Positions 30,121 through 38,600 of a stretch of 38,602 nt of DNA are shown piece after piece. Location of the stretch: NCBI GenBank assembly GCA_934402055.1, contig CAKRTC010000021.1, forward strand, positions 1 to 38,602, in the 5' to 3' direction. This stretch comes from an uncultured Lachnospiraceae bacterium. Lineage in GTDB: Bacteria > Bacillota > Clostridia > Lachnospirales > Lachnospiraceae. A program made the translations under genes and the position numbers. Every line of letters begins with the position of its first letter. Position 1 is the first letter of the stretch. The notes under the pieces were generated by a model. The model was not told the DNA's origin, made no database searches, and saw only the letters and a program-made list of their open reading frames with translations.

Positions 30121-31383
30121 ATGCATTTTCCTTTTTTTGGAAAAAAATCAATAAATCCGTCCGACGGCGGTGACAACAACGGAAACGGTAGCTGGGGGCC
30201 CTACACCATAGCTACCTGTTCCGCTGTTGTTCTTTTCAGCATTCTTAATAACATTTCATCAATAGGAACAGCTGCATCAACAATAATAGGCACATTTAAG
30301 CCTATTATTATCGGACTGGCTATAGCATATATGCTTAATCCTCTGGTTAAGCTTATAGAAAAGCTTCTGGAGTCGTCTGTCAGGAAAGAAAAGATACGCA
30401 ATTGGATTGCGATTGCCATAGCCTTTGCGGCTGTAGTGCTGTTCGCAAGTGTACTGCTGTACAGTCTGATACCTCAGCTTATAGACAGCATCCTTCAATT
30501 TTTCAACAATATCAATAATTATGCAAATACGCTCAATTCGCTTGTGAATGAGCTTGCAGGTATAGCGGAGTCAAAGGGAATAGACGTTAACACTCTTAGG
30601 GATGCAAGTAGTAATTTCGTTACAGATGCGGTAACGATGCTTACCGGTTTCGGCGGTAAGATGGTAGGACAATCATTTTCCCTTGGAAGCGATGCCCTCG
30701 GCATACTTATAGGCTTTATTCTTGCGATATATTTTCTTGTCAGCAAGAATATGCTGCTTGACGGTATCAACAGATTGATGGATCTGACTCTTAAGCAGGA
30801 AAGATGCAAGAGTATAAGACACTTTCTCGGCAGATGTAATGTAATAGTAAGCACATTTATTATCGATGATCTGCTTGATGCATTGATAGTCGGAATTGTG
30901 AATTTCGTATTTATGACTGTTATGCATATGCCTTACTCTGTGCTTATATCGGTTGTGGTTGCAGTGACCAATCTGGCGCCGACTTTCGGTCCGTTTGTCG
31001 GAGGATTTATAGGAGGTTTTGTACTGCTCTTTGCTTCGGCAGGTTCAACTATTCCATTTATTATTTTCACTATCATACTCCAGCTGTGTGACGGATACAT
31101 TATTAAACCTAAGCTGTTCGGACAGACACTGGGAGTACCGGGTATATGGATGGTTTCCGGTATCATAATAGGAGGGGAACTCTTCGGAGTACTTGGTATT
31201 CTGCTGGCTGTACCGGTAGTCGGTATTATGACCTTCGTATACAGAGATTATATTGCCGGTCTTGAAGCCAAGAAAAAAGCTGAGCTTGAAGCAAAACAGG
31301 CTGAGGAAGCTAAGATACAAGCCGAAATGGTTGAGATAGAGCATGAAATGGCTGAAGAGGACATTGAGGATAATGTTGATTAA
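30121..31383 (+). CDS. AI-2E family (PerM/YdiK-like) membrane permease
   Basis: A 420-residue protein with eight hydrophobic segments in the AI-2E (UPF0118) pattern: FKPIIIGLAIAYMLNPLVKLIEKLLE, LILSLIPQL-like LLYSLIPQLIDSI, FILAIYFLVSKNML, DALIVGIVNFVFMTVMHMPYSVLISVVVAVTNLAPTFGPFVGG, DGYIIKPKLFGQTLGVPGIWMVSGIIIGGELFGVLGILLAVPVVGI. The C-terminus is a charged coiled coil (KKKAELEAKQAEEAKIQAEM). Members export varied small molecules or ions, and the substrate is not predictable here. GGAG (30104-30107) is 13 bp before the ATG. Confidence 0.93.
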   Translation: MHFPFFGKKSINPSDGGDNNGNGSWGPYTIATCSAVVLFSILNNISSIGTAASTIIGTFKPIIIGLAIAYMLNPLVKLIEKLLESSVRKEKIRNWIAIAIAFAAVVLFASVLLYSLIPQLIDSILQFFNNINNYANTLNSLVNELAGIAESKGIDVNTLRDASSNFVTDAVTMLTGFGGKMVGQSFSLGSDALGILIGFILAIYFLVSKNMLLDGINRLMDLTLKQERCKSIRHFLGRCNVIVSTFIIDDLLDALIVGIVNFVFMTVMHMPYSVLISVVVAVTNLAPTFGPFVGGFIGGFVLLFASAGSTIPFIIFTIILQLCDGYIIKPKLFGQTLGVPGIWMVSGIIIGGELFGVLGILLAVPVVGIMTFVYRDYIAGLEAKKKAELEAKQAEEAKIQAEMVEIEHEMAEEDIEDNVD

Positions 31384-31401
31384 GATCATGTTTTACAGCG
31401 A

Positions 31402-32802
31402 ATGTTTATAAGAGATAAGAGTACTGAATACTTTAACAATTCTGGACTGCTGACTGATATTGCGGCAGTCCTGTTTTTTATGTTTATCTTATTGAAGCCT
31501 TATTATCTGAAACCTTCCGGATCTGTGGGGATTGCGGATATATGTCTCGCCGGAGCAGGGATGTTTCTTATGTTCAGAGAGTTTATAGGTTTTTGTAAAT
31601 GCCGTAATAGTTTAAGCATTGATGAAAATGTAAACAGTAATTATCGCATGCTGATGTTCCAACGAGGATACGGTAAAAGGAATACAGAGGCGAGTGTGGT
31701 GATATCCGGTAATGGATTACTGTACAGAGATGATATCTGTATGTATCTGTTTATAATAGCGGCAGTTATCATTAATGCTGTGCACGAGCATCTGTATCCG
31801 CAGGGAAACTTCAGTATGTATTCCTTGTTCTGGGTATATAATTGTCTTGCCGTATGGACATGCAGAAAGCTTTCGGGATGCGAGCTTGTGCCAAAGAATG
31901 GCATGAACAAAAGTGCTGTAAGTGTCAAAAAGATAGTAATACGCTTACTTGAATTTGATATCATAATGCAGATTATTATACTTATAAGCGGACACGGAAG
32001 GATATTTACCGAGTATTGGGGAGCAATAAGGTATATGGGGAGCTTTAATGACCCGAATCAGCTCGCGTTCTTCATGCTGATGTCAATATTGCTTGTGTTT
32101 GAGCTGTCTGCAGATCCGGATGTATATGATGCGGCAAAGACTTGCAGCAGCAAAAAAAATGTGGTGATCAGCTATATTAAGGCATATCTGCCGGAGTTTA
32201 TTACGGTTACGATTGCTTTGTTTATAATAATTATGTCAAAATCCACCGGCATAATGCTTGGAGTAGCTGTATTTGTATTTTTATTGTGGCTGTGTTCATT
32301 GCGCGAATTGACCGTTAAGGAGATAGTTTCAGGACGAACAGTATTGATATTTGCCGCAGTCGTTGGCATGATCGGAGCTTTGCTGCTTTGGTATATATGG
32401 CCTTCTGCGGATTTTAATGTGCAGGAACTCGAATACAATACGCTTACGAGGATACAGGAAAAATTGTGGAAGCTCTCGCAGGGCGGAGCAGGTGGTTTTC
32501 TGCTTGACAGAGGAGCAGATAAGATTGCGGCATTTCCGCAGTACATGCTTTTCGGAGCGGGAGAAGGAGCTTTTGAAAGATTTCAGTTACCGGGCAGAGA
32601 AATCAACGAGCTTCATTGCAGCTTGCTGAGCATATTGTTTTGTTACGGTGTTGTTCCGACACTGCTTATGCTTACATGGTGCGTAAAATGTCTGCGCAAT
32701 AAGAATCGCTGGCAGCTTTGTGCTTTGATTGCACTTATAGCAGAGAGTTTTACACTTATTAATTACAGACAACCTATGTTTTGGTTCTTATTTGTACTTT
32801 GA
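31402..32802 (+). CDS. O-antigen polymerase/ligase-like membrane protein
   Basis: A 466-residue protein with 10-12 predicted membrane helices. The pattern RYMGSFNDPNQLAFFMLMSILLV, followed by a periplasmic-size loop with LFGAGEGAFERFQLPGREINELHCSLLSILFCYGVVPTLLML, is typical of Wzy/WaaL-type glycan polymerases and ligases. No glycosyltransferases or flippase are nearby, so it is an orphan. Spacing of 18 bp after the permease stop suggests a shared transcript. A weak ribosome site leaves the start uncertain. A role in surface polysaccharide assembly is inferred from fold only. Confidence 0.75.
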   Translation: MFIRDKSTEYFNNSGLLTDIAAVLFFMFILLKPYYLKPSGSVGIADICLAGAGMFLMFREFIGFCKCRNSLSIDENVNSNYRMLMFQRGYGKRNTEASVVISGNGLLYRDDICMYLFIIAAVIINAVHEHLYPQGNFSMYSLFWVYNCLAVWTCRKLSGCELVPKNGMNKSAVSVKKIVIRLLEFDIIMQIIILISGHGRIFTEYWGAIRYMGSFNDPNQLAFFMLMSILLVFELSADPDVYDAAKTCSSKKNVVISYIKAYLPEFITVTIALFIIIMSKSTGIMLGVAVFVFLLWLCSLRELTVKEIVSGRTVLIFAAVVGMIGALLLWYIWPSADFNVQELEYNTLTRIQEKLWKLSQGGAGGFLLDRGADKIAAFPQYMLFGAGEGAFERFQLPGREINELHCSLLSILFCYGVVPTLLMLTWCVKCLRNKNRWQLCALIALIAESFTLINYRQPMFWFLFVL

Positions 32803-32827
32803 ACTATGCGTATAGGTATGTTATAAT
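32799..32827 (+). promoter_or_regulatory. purA promoter
   Basis: TTGAAC (32799-32804), 17-bp spacer, TATAAT (32822-32827), overlapping the stop codon of the preceding gene. Confidence 0.65.
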
Positions 32828-32903
32828 TACTCAGTCATATTGTGCCGATAGGATACAATAAGATTTTTTAGTGAGTATTTTTATTATTTATAGAGGAGAT
32901 ATT

Positions 32904-34178
32904 ATGTCAAACTGTGCGATAGTAGGAATTAACTGGGGCGATGAGGGTAAGGGCCGTATGGTCGACCTTCTCACCGAGGACTATGATGTAGTAGTCAGAT
33001 TCCAGGGCGGCGGCAATGCAGGACATACCGTTATCAATGAGAAGGGTAAGTTTGCATTACATTTGCTTCCTTCCGGTATATTCAGAGACGGAACAGTCAA
33101 TATACTCGGTAACGGAGTTGCCCTTGATCTGGAGAATCTCTGGAAGGAGATAGAGACAGTTACAGCTCAGGGCGTTGCTATCACACCTGACAATCTCAAG
33201 ATAAGCGACAGAGCATCTTTGCTGCTTCCTTGGCATCGTGATCTGGACGGACTTGAGGAGGCAAGACTTGCCGACAAGAAGTTCGGTTCAACCAAGCAGG
33301 GTATAGCACCGTTCTATTCGGATAAATATCAGAAGAAGACCATACTTGCCGGAGAGCTTTTCTATCCGGAGCATCTTAAGGAGCATGCCAAGGATCTTAT
33401 GGAGTGGAAGAATCTTACACTCACAGGTGTTTACGGAGCAAAGCCGTATACACTTGATCAGATCATGAGCTGGCTCGAGGAGTACGGTTCAAAGCTTAAG
33501 CCATTTATTTGTGATACCGGAGATTTTCTTGAGCAGGCTAATGCAGAGGGCAAGAAGATATTGTTTGAGGCACAGCTCGGAGCACTCAGAGATCTTGATT
33601 ACGGAATCCATCCGATGACGACCTCATCCAATACACTTGCAGCATTTGCACCGGTAGGCTCAGGCTTCCCGGCAGCAAAGCTTGACAGGATAGTCGGTGT
33701 TGTCAAGGCATATTCTTCATGCGTCGGAGAAGGACCGTTTACCTGTGAGTGGTTCGGAGAGGAAGCCGAGGAGCTAAGAAAGGCAGGCGGAGAGTACGGA
33801 GCAAAGACAGGCAGACCGCGCAGAGTCGGACCTATTGATATAGTTGCTACCCGTTACGGCGTTGAGAAGCAGGCTGCGACAGAGATAGCTCTTACAAAGC
33901 TTGATGTCATGAACTATATGGATCAGATTCCGATCTGTGAGAAGTACATCGTTAACGGTGAAGAGACAGACAAGTTCCCGTTCCCGGTACTGCTTGCAGA
34001 TGCCAAGCCGGTATTTAAGTATATGCCGGGCTGGAAGACCGATATATCCGGCATAAGAAAGTTCGAGGATCTTCCTAAGGAGGCACAGGATTATGTACTC
34101 TATGTAGAGAAGGCTATCGGATGCCGTATTTCTTATGTTTCGGTAGGCGCAGAGCGTGAGGCGATAATCATACGCTGA
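32904..34178 (+). CDS. purA: Adenylosuccinate synthetase
   Basis: Makes adenylosuccinate from IMP, aspartate and GTP. The 424-residue protein opens SNCAIVGINWGDEGKGRMVDLL (P-loop), then VVRFQGGGNAGHTVI, TSSNTLAAFAPVGSGFPAAKLDRIVGVVKAYSSCVGEGPF, GAKTGRPRRVGPIDIVATRYGVEKQAATEIALTKLDVM and RISYVSVGAEREAIIIR. AGAGGAGA lies before ATG 32904; an in-frame start at 32871 lacks a ribosome site. It is followed by purB, giving the two last steps to AMP. Confidence 0.97.
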   Translation: MSNCAIVGINWGDEGKGRMVDLLTEDYDVVVRFQGGGNAGHTVINEKGKFALHLLPSGIFRDGTVNILGNGVALDLENLWKEIETVTAQGVAITPDNLKISDRASLLLPWHRDLDGLEEARLADKKFGSTKQGIAPFYSDKYQKKTILAGELFYPEHLKEHAKDLMEWKNLTLTGVYGAKPYTLDQIMSWLEEYGSKLKPFICDTGDFLEQANAEGKKILFEAQLGALRDLDYGIHPMTTSSNTLAAFAPVGSGFPAAKLDRIVGVVKAYSSCVGEGPFTCEWFGEEAEELRKAGGEYGAKTGRPRRVGPIDIVATRYGVEKQAATEIALTKLDVMNYMDQIPICEKYIVNGEETDKFPFPVLLADAKPVFKYMPGWKTDISGIRKFEDLPKEAQDYVLYVEKAIGCRISYVSVGAEREAIIIR

Positions 34179-34200
34179 CACAGCATAAAAAAGAGATGAG

Positions 34201-34222
34201 GCTGCCGGAGTGATCCGGCAGC
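34201..34222 (+). terminator. Hairpin between purA and purB
   Basis: GCTGCCGGA (34201-34209) pairs perfectly with TCCGGCAGC (34214-34222) around GTGA. There is no clean T run, so it may be an attenuating or processing stem. Confidence 0.5.
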
Positions 34223-34256
34223 TGTATATAAAACAAAACGGGAGAGTTGAGATCGG

Positions 34257-35672
34257 ATGAATAATAAGTACGAGTCACCATTGTCACAGAGATATGCGTC
34301 GGATTATATGCTGGAACTTTTTTCGGCAGATACCAGATATCAGACCTGGAGAAAGCTCTGGATCGCTTTAGCTGAAGCTGAGCATGAGCTTGGACTTCCT
34401 ATCAGTGAGGAACAGGTTGAAGAGCTTAAGGCTCACATTACCGATATTGACTATGATGTTGTACGTGTAAGAGAGAAGGAAGTTCGTCATGATGTTATGG
34501 CGCACGTCTATGCTTACGGTAAAGTAGCACCTAAGGCTGCAGGAATCATTCACCTTGGAGCTACAAGCTGTTATGTAACGGATAATGCGGATCTTATCAT
34601 ATACAGGGACGGTCTGCTTCATATCAGAAAACAGCTTATCAATGTAATAGCTTCTCTTGCAAAATTTGCGGATAAGTATAAGTCAATGCCGACACTCGGA
34701 TATACACATTATCAGCCGGCACAGCTTGTTACGGTAGGTAAGAGAGCAAGTCTTTGGATTCAGGATTTTGCATCGGATCTTGATGAGCTTGATTATGTTA
34801 TCGGAACAATGAAGCTGCTCGGATGCAGAGGTACTACAGGAACAGAGGCAAGCTTTATGGATCTCTATGACGGTGATGAGTCTAAGATCCTTAAGATGAA
34901 TGAGATGATCTGCAGCAAGTTCGGATTTAATTCTGTATTTGATGTATGCGGTCAGACTTATCCGAGAAAGCAGGATTCGAGAATACTTAATGTCCTGTCG
35001 TCAATAGCTCAGAGCTGCTATCGTATGGCAAATGACATAAGACTGCTTCAGCATGACAGACAGATCGATGAGCCGTTTGAGGAGAATCAGATCGGATCTT
35101 CAGCTATGCCATATAAGCGTAATCCTATGCGTTGTGAGAGAATCTGCTCACTTGCCCGTTTCCTTATGGCTGATGCAATGAATGCACCCATGACAGCGTC
35201 TGTACAGTGGCTTGAGAGAACTCTTGATGATTCCGCGAACAGACGTATATCACTTCCGGAGGGCTTCCTTTGCGCAGATGCTATCCTTATTATTGCCGGA
35301 AATGTTGCAGCCGGAATGAGAGTAAATGACAAGGTTATAGAGAGCGCGGTAATGGAATATCTTCCGTTCATAGCAACAGAGAATATCATGATGGAGGCTG
35401 TTAAGCGCGGCGGAAACCGTCAGGAGCTTCACGAGATAATCAGAGGCTGCACCATGAAAGCTACGCAGCGTATGAAGAACGGTGAAAAGGGAGGACTCCT
35501 TGAGCTGCTTGCAGCAGAGCCGAAGCTCGGACTTAAGGACGGAGAAATCAATGAGATACTTGAGCCGTCGAAATATATAGGACGCTGCCCTGAGCAGGTA
35601 GATACTTATCTCAAGAAGCTTGCACCGGTTATAGCCGAGGCTACCGGAGAAACAGCTGCGATCAATATCTAA
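34257..35672 (+). CDS. purB: Adenylosuccinate lyase
   Basis: Cleaves adenylosuccinate and SAICAR, releasing fumarate, and so acts at two points of purine synthesis. The 471-residue protein has EVRHDVMAHVYAYG, HLGATSCYVTDNADLI, TLGYTHYQPAQLVTVGKRASLWIQD, and the signature IGSSAMPYKRNPMRCERICSLAR. It follows purA by 78 bp with a hairpin between. GGGAGAG is a distant ribosome site, so the start is fairly but not perfectly placed. Length is toward the long form of the family. Confidence 0.96.
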   Translation: MNNKYESPLSQRYASDYMLELFSADTRYQTWRKLWIALAEAEHELGLPISEEQVEELKAHITDIDYDVVRVREKEVRHDVMAHVYAYGKVAPKAAGIIHLGATSCYVTDNADLIIYRDGLLHIRKQLINVIASLAKFADKYKSMPTLGYTHYQPAQLVTVGKRASLWIQDFASDLDELDYVIGTMKLLGCRGTTGTEASFMDLYDGDESKILKMNEMICSKFGFNSVFDVCGQTYPRKQDSRILNVLSSIAQSCYRMANDIRLLQHDRQIDEPFEENQIGSSAMPYKRNPMRCERICSLARFLMADAMNAPMTASVQWLERTLDDSANRRISLPEGFLCADAILIIAGNVAAGMRVNDKVIESAVMEYLPFIATENIMMEAVKRGGNRQELHEIIRGCTMKATQRMKNGEKGGLLELLAAEPKLGLKDGEINEILEPSKYIGRCPEQVDTYLKKLAPVIAEATGETAAINI

Positions 35673-35761
35673 GATCCACAGGTATAAACAGTCCAAGGAC
35701 CGGAATAAAATTAAAATTCACAGCCTTATCAAGGCAATATGACAGAAAGGAATGATTCGAT

Positions 35762-36586
35762 ATGTCAACACAGGATACAGCCGCTTTTCGCGGAGACGAT
35801 AAATACGTTGCTTCGGAGGATCTTCTCTCAACAGTAAATATCGCCATGGCTCTTCAGAAGCCTCTGCTTGTAAAGGGAGAGCCCGGAACAGGAAAAACAA
35901 AGCTTGCTGAAGCAGTTGCAAATGCACTTGGCAAGAAGCTTATCATTTGGAACATCAAGTCAACTACCAAGGCACAGGACGGCCTCTATGTATATGACGT
36001 AGTACAGCGCCTTTATGACAGCCAGTTCGGTACTCACGGTGTTGATGATATCGCGCATTATATCAAGCTTGGTAAGCTCGGAGAGGCATTTACAGCAGAT
36101 GAACAGGTCGTATTGCTTATCGATGAGATAGATAAGGCTGACATTGAATTCCCTAACGATTTGCTTTGGGAGCTTGATCAGATGGAATTCAATATTCCTG
36201 AGACAGGAGAGAATATTAAGGCTAAGAACAGACCTGTCGTTATCATTACTTCCAACGCAGAGAAGGAACTTCCGGATGCATTCTTAAGAAGATGTATATT
36301 CCACTATATAGAGTTCCCTAAGAGAGAACAGATGGAGGAGATCATCAAGGTGCATTTTGATAAGCTTGATGAGAAGCTTGTTAACCAGGCACTTACTGCA
36401 TTCTATGTTCTCAGAGAGATGCGCGGAATAGATAAAAAGCCAAGCACCTCGGAACTTATAGACTGGATCAGAGCACTTAGTATAGGTGGGGTTGATCCTA
36501 AACTTCTTGAGACAAGTTTCCCGTTTGCAGGAGTATTGCTTAAGAAGGATAAGGATCTTGCGGCACTTGCCAAGGCAGGACTTTGA
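35762..36586 (+). CDS. MoxR-family AAA+ ATPase
   Basis: A 274-residue AAA+ protein: LQKPLLVKGEPGTGKTKLAEAVANALG (Walker A), VVLLIDEIDKADIEFPNDLLWELDQMEF (Walker B and sensor region), PVVIITSNAEKELPDAFLRRCIFHYIEFPKREQMEEI (sensor 1, arginine finger). MoxR ATPases act as chaperones on VWA partners in metal-centre insertion or protein maturation. The VWA gene begins 20 bp later, a classical pair. AGAAAGGA is upstream of ATG 35762. Confidence 0.93.
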   Translation: MSTQDTAAFRGDDKYVASEDLLSTVNIAMALQKPLLVKGEPGTGKTKLAEAVANALGKKLIIWNIKSTTKAQDGLYVYDVVQRLYDSQFGTHGVDDIAHYIKLGKLGEAFTADEQVVLLIDEIDKADIEFPNDLLWELDQMEFNIPETGENIKAKNRPVVIITSNAEKELPDAFLRRCIFHYIEFPKREQMEEIIKVHFDKLDEKLVNQALTAFYVLREMRGIDKKPSTSELIDWIRALSIGGVDPKLLETSFPFAGVLLKKDKDLAALAKAGL

Positions 36587-36606
36587 AAGCTGTTAGGTGA
36601 ACGATT

Positions 36607-37806
36607 ATGTTCCTTGAATTTTTCTACACATTAAGAAAAAACGGTCTTGATGTTTCACTTAATGAGTGGATGACACTCATGGAGGCACTTGAAAAGGGCC
36701 TGCATAATCAGAGTTTTACCGGATTTTATCATCTTGCGAGAGCTATAGTGGTAAAGTCTGAGGTTGAGTTCGATAAGTTCGATCAGACCTTCGTTGAGGT
36801 GTTTAAAGGGGTTCCTTATGAGGGACCTGTACCCGATGAAGTAATGAAATGGCTGCTCAATCCTAAGGAGGATCTTCATAATGATTTCTCTGAGGATATG
36901 AAGATGCCGTTTAAGGATCAGAACTTTGAAGAGCTTATGCGTAAGATGCAGGAGACTCTTGAGAAGCAGGACGGTGAGCATAACGGCGGAACCAAGTGGG
37001 TAGGAACACAGGGCCGCACCGGATACGGAAACAGCGGCTGGTTCCCGAACGGTATTCGTATCGGCGGGGAAAGTATGCATAAGACTGCCATGTCGGTTGC
37101 TACAGAGCGTAAATTCCGTGATTTCCGTACCGATAAAGTATTAGATAACAGATCGTATCAGGTGGCCTTCCGTAAGCTTAGGAGTTTCAGTACGGATGAT
37201 CCGTTTGCCGAGAAGGAGCTGGATGTAGACGGTACTATCGAAGATACCGGAAACAATGCCGGAATACTTAAGATAAGGATGAAGAATCCGCGTAAGAATG
37301 CTATTAAGCTGCTTATGCTTATGGACAGCGGAGGTTCTATGGATTGGTACTCCAGTATGTGTACCACCCTGTTCCAGGCTGCCACGAAGTCCAATTTCTT
37401 CAAAGAGCTGCATACATATTATTTCCATAACTGCATATATGATAAGGTATATACCACACCTGAGTTATTTGGTAAGGACAGTGTGCAAACAGACTGGCTG
37501 CTGAATAACTTCGGAAGTGAGTATAAGGTCATCATAGTAAGTGACGCTGCCATGAACCCTAACGAACTCATGGACAGACGTTACGATTGGCGAACAAGAA
37601 GTTATGATGAAAGTACAGGTCTTGATCGTTTGCTTAGTCTTAAGAATCAGTACCCTTATCTAATATGGCTTAATCCGGAACCGCTTCCTAAGCAGTTTGG
37701 ATATTGGTCACAGACACATATGAAGCTTGCTGAGATATTCAATATGTATGATCTGTCTGTTGACGGACTGGAGAAGGGCATTAAGGCGCTGATGGCGAGA
37801 AAATAA
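36607..37806 (+). CDS. VWA-domain protein (CoxE-like partner of MoxR)
   Basis: A 399-residue cytosolic protein with helical N-terminal part (FFYTLRKNGLDVSLNEWMTLMEALEKGLH), then linker and a C-terminal von Willebrand A domain. The metal site (MIDAS) opens LLMLMDSGGSMDWYS, with Gly in the middle position of the DxSxS motif, and continues with YYFHNCIYDKVYTTPELFG and KVIIVSDAAMNPNEL. Such proteins dock on MoxR ATPases. The substrate is unknown, and no cytochrome or dehydrogenase gene is near. It is followed by the tRNA cluster. Confidence 0.9.
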   Translation: MFLEFFYTLRKNGLDVSLNEWMTLMEALEKGLHNQSFTGFYHLARAIVVKSEVEFDKFDQTFVEVFKGVPYEGPVPDEVMKWLLNPKEDLHNDFSEDMKMPFKDQNFEELMRKMQETLEKQDGEHNGGTKWVGTQGRTGYGNSGWFPNGIRIGGESMHKTAMSVATERKFRDFRTDKVLDNRSYQVAFRKLRSFSTDDPFAEKELDVDGTIEDTGNNAGILKIRMKNPRKNAIKLLMLMDSGGSMDWYSSMCTTLFQAATKSNFFKELHTYYFHNCIYDKVYTTPELFGKDSVQTDWLLNNFGSEYKVIIVSDAAMNPNELMDRRYDWRTRSYDESTGLDRLLSLKNQYPYLIWLNPEPLPKQFGYWSQTHMKLAEIFNMYDLSVDGLEKGIKALMARK

Positions 37807-37825
37807 AAAAAGTTTTGATATTTAA

Positions 37826-37854
37826 TTGACAATTCATTGCTGATGGTGTATATT
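37826..37854 (+). promoter_or_regulatory. tRNA cluster promoter
   Basis: TTGACA (37826-37831), 17-bp spacer, TATATT (37849-37854); the first tRNA starts about 19 bp past the expected start site. Confidence 0.8.
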
Positions 37855-37879
37855 AAGGAAGCTGTCAGCAATGACACAA

Positions 37880-37951
37880 GCCGATATGGCTCAATGGTAG
37901 AGCAGCTGATTTGTAATCAGCAGGTTGTAGGTTCGAGTCCTATTATCGGCT
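37880..37951 (+). tRNA. tRNA-Thr (anticodon TGT)
   Basis: 72 nt. Acceptor GCCGATA/TATCGGC, anticodon loop TTTGTAA giving TGT (reads ACA), T-loop GTTCGAGTC. The CCA end is not encoded. Confidence 0.96.
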
Positions 37952-38022
37952 TTATTTTTTTCTCGTATTGTGGCTTTAAGCCGTAATGTAAGAAAGAGAT
38001 AACGCAAGATATTGTGTAGTTT

Positions 38023-38096
38023 GGTTCCTTAGCTCAGTTGGTTAGAGCAACCGGCTCATAACCGGTCGGTCCTGGGTTCGAGTCCCCGAGGAACCA
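38023..38096 (+). tRNA. tRNA-Met (anticodon CAT)
   Basis: 74 nt. Acceptor GGTTCCT/AGGAACC, anticodon loop CTCATAA, D-arm AGCTCAGTTGGTTAGAGC, T-loop GTTCGAGTC. It looks elongator type, but lysidine tRNA-Ile also has CAT, and distinguishing them needs a model search. CCA not encoded. Confidence 0.9.
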
Positions 38097-38110
38097 TTTT
38101 TTAATTGTTT

Positions 38111-38196
38111 GCCGGAGTGGCGGAATTGGCAGACGCCCGGGACTTAAAATCCCGTGGGTAGTGATACCCGTGCCGGTTCGACCCCGGTCTCCGGCA
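38111..38196 (+). tRNA. tRNA-Leu (anticodon TAA)
   Basis: 86 nt with long variable arm (GGGTAGTGATACCC). Acceptor GCCGGAG/CTCCGGC, anticodon loop CTTAAAA giving TAA, reads TTA. CCA not encoded. Confidence 0.96.
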
Positions 38197-38197
38197 T

Positions 38198-38326
38198 ATT
38201 TTAACTCATAGGAAATTGCGTCCTATGAGTTAAAATACGCTCCGCGGGATGCGCACTCGCGCGAAGGAGAAAACTGTCGCAAGCGACCGCGCTCGGCGCG
38301 AGAATGTGCCAAGGCACATTCTTTTT
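38198..38326. repeat. Dispersed structured repeat, copy C, ending in a terminator
   Basis: It opens with a perfect 16-bp AT-rich hairpin (38198-38213 with 38221-38236). It then carries CGCGGGATGCGC, ACTGTCGCAAGCGAC, CGGCGCGAGAAT and GAATGTGCC pairing with GGCACATTC, followed by five T. The last hairpin can end transcription of the tRNA cluster. It shares words with copy A at 8844-8895 and aligns with copy B at 26655-26753. Confidence 0.75.
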
Positions 38327-38349
38327 ATATCATAATACATTTGTAATTC

Positions 38350-38373
38350 AAGCAGCGTTCCACGCTGCTTTTT
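38350..38373 (+). terminator. Second terminator after the tRNA cluster
   Basis: AAGCAGCG (38350-38357) and CGCTGCTT (38363-38370) with loop TTCCA and a T run. Confidence 0.85.
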
Positions 38374-38386
38374 GTTATATCCGGCA

Positions 38387-38447
38387 CATAGAAACAAGAT
38401 GGGTGAACAGGCTGCTTGCAGACAGGTTCACCCATCTTGTTTCTATG
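38387..38447. repeat. 22-bp perfect inverted repeat
   Basis: 38387-38408 is the exact complement of 38426-38447, with an inner CTGC/GCAG stem in the 17-base loop. The stem is long but no T run follows. No gene lies in 38374-38565. Confidence 0.75.
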
Positions 38448-38489
38448 CGGACAAGGCATGAAAGGCCTTCGGACGAGTAGTTGAAATAG

Positions 38490-38561
38490 GTGAAATTCCG
38501 GCTGGGGCAGAACTTTTATCCTTTCTAACTTCCTAAGGGGATTTGACGAGTGAAATTCCGG
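38490..38561. repeat. Direct repeat GTGAAATTCCGG, 60 bp apart
   Basis: The 12-base word occurs at 38490-38501 and 38550-38561, with GACGAG close upstream of each. It could be a recombination or protein-binding site; nothing more is visible. Confidence 0.5.
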
Positions 38562-38565
38562 TATA

Positions 38566-38600
38566 AAATAAAAATTCCTCAAGAAAAATGTCTTGAAGGA
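38566..38600 (-). terminator. Terminator of a minus-strand gene beyond the right edge
   Basis: TCAAGA/TCTTGA plus TCC/GGA (one bulged A) form a hairpin at 38576-38600; read on the minus strand it runs into GAATTTTTATTTTAT. Confidence 0.6.
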
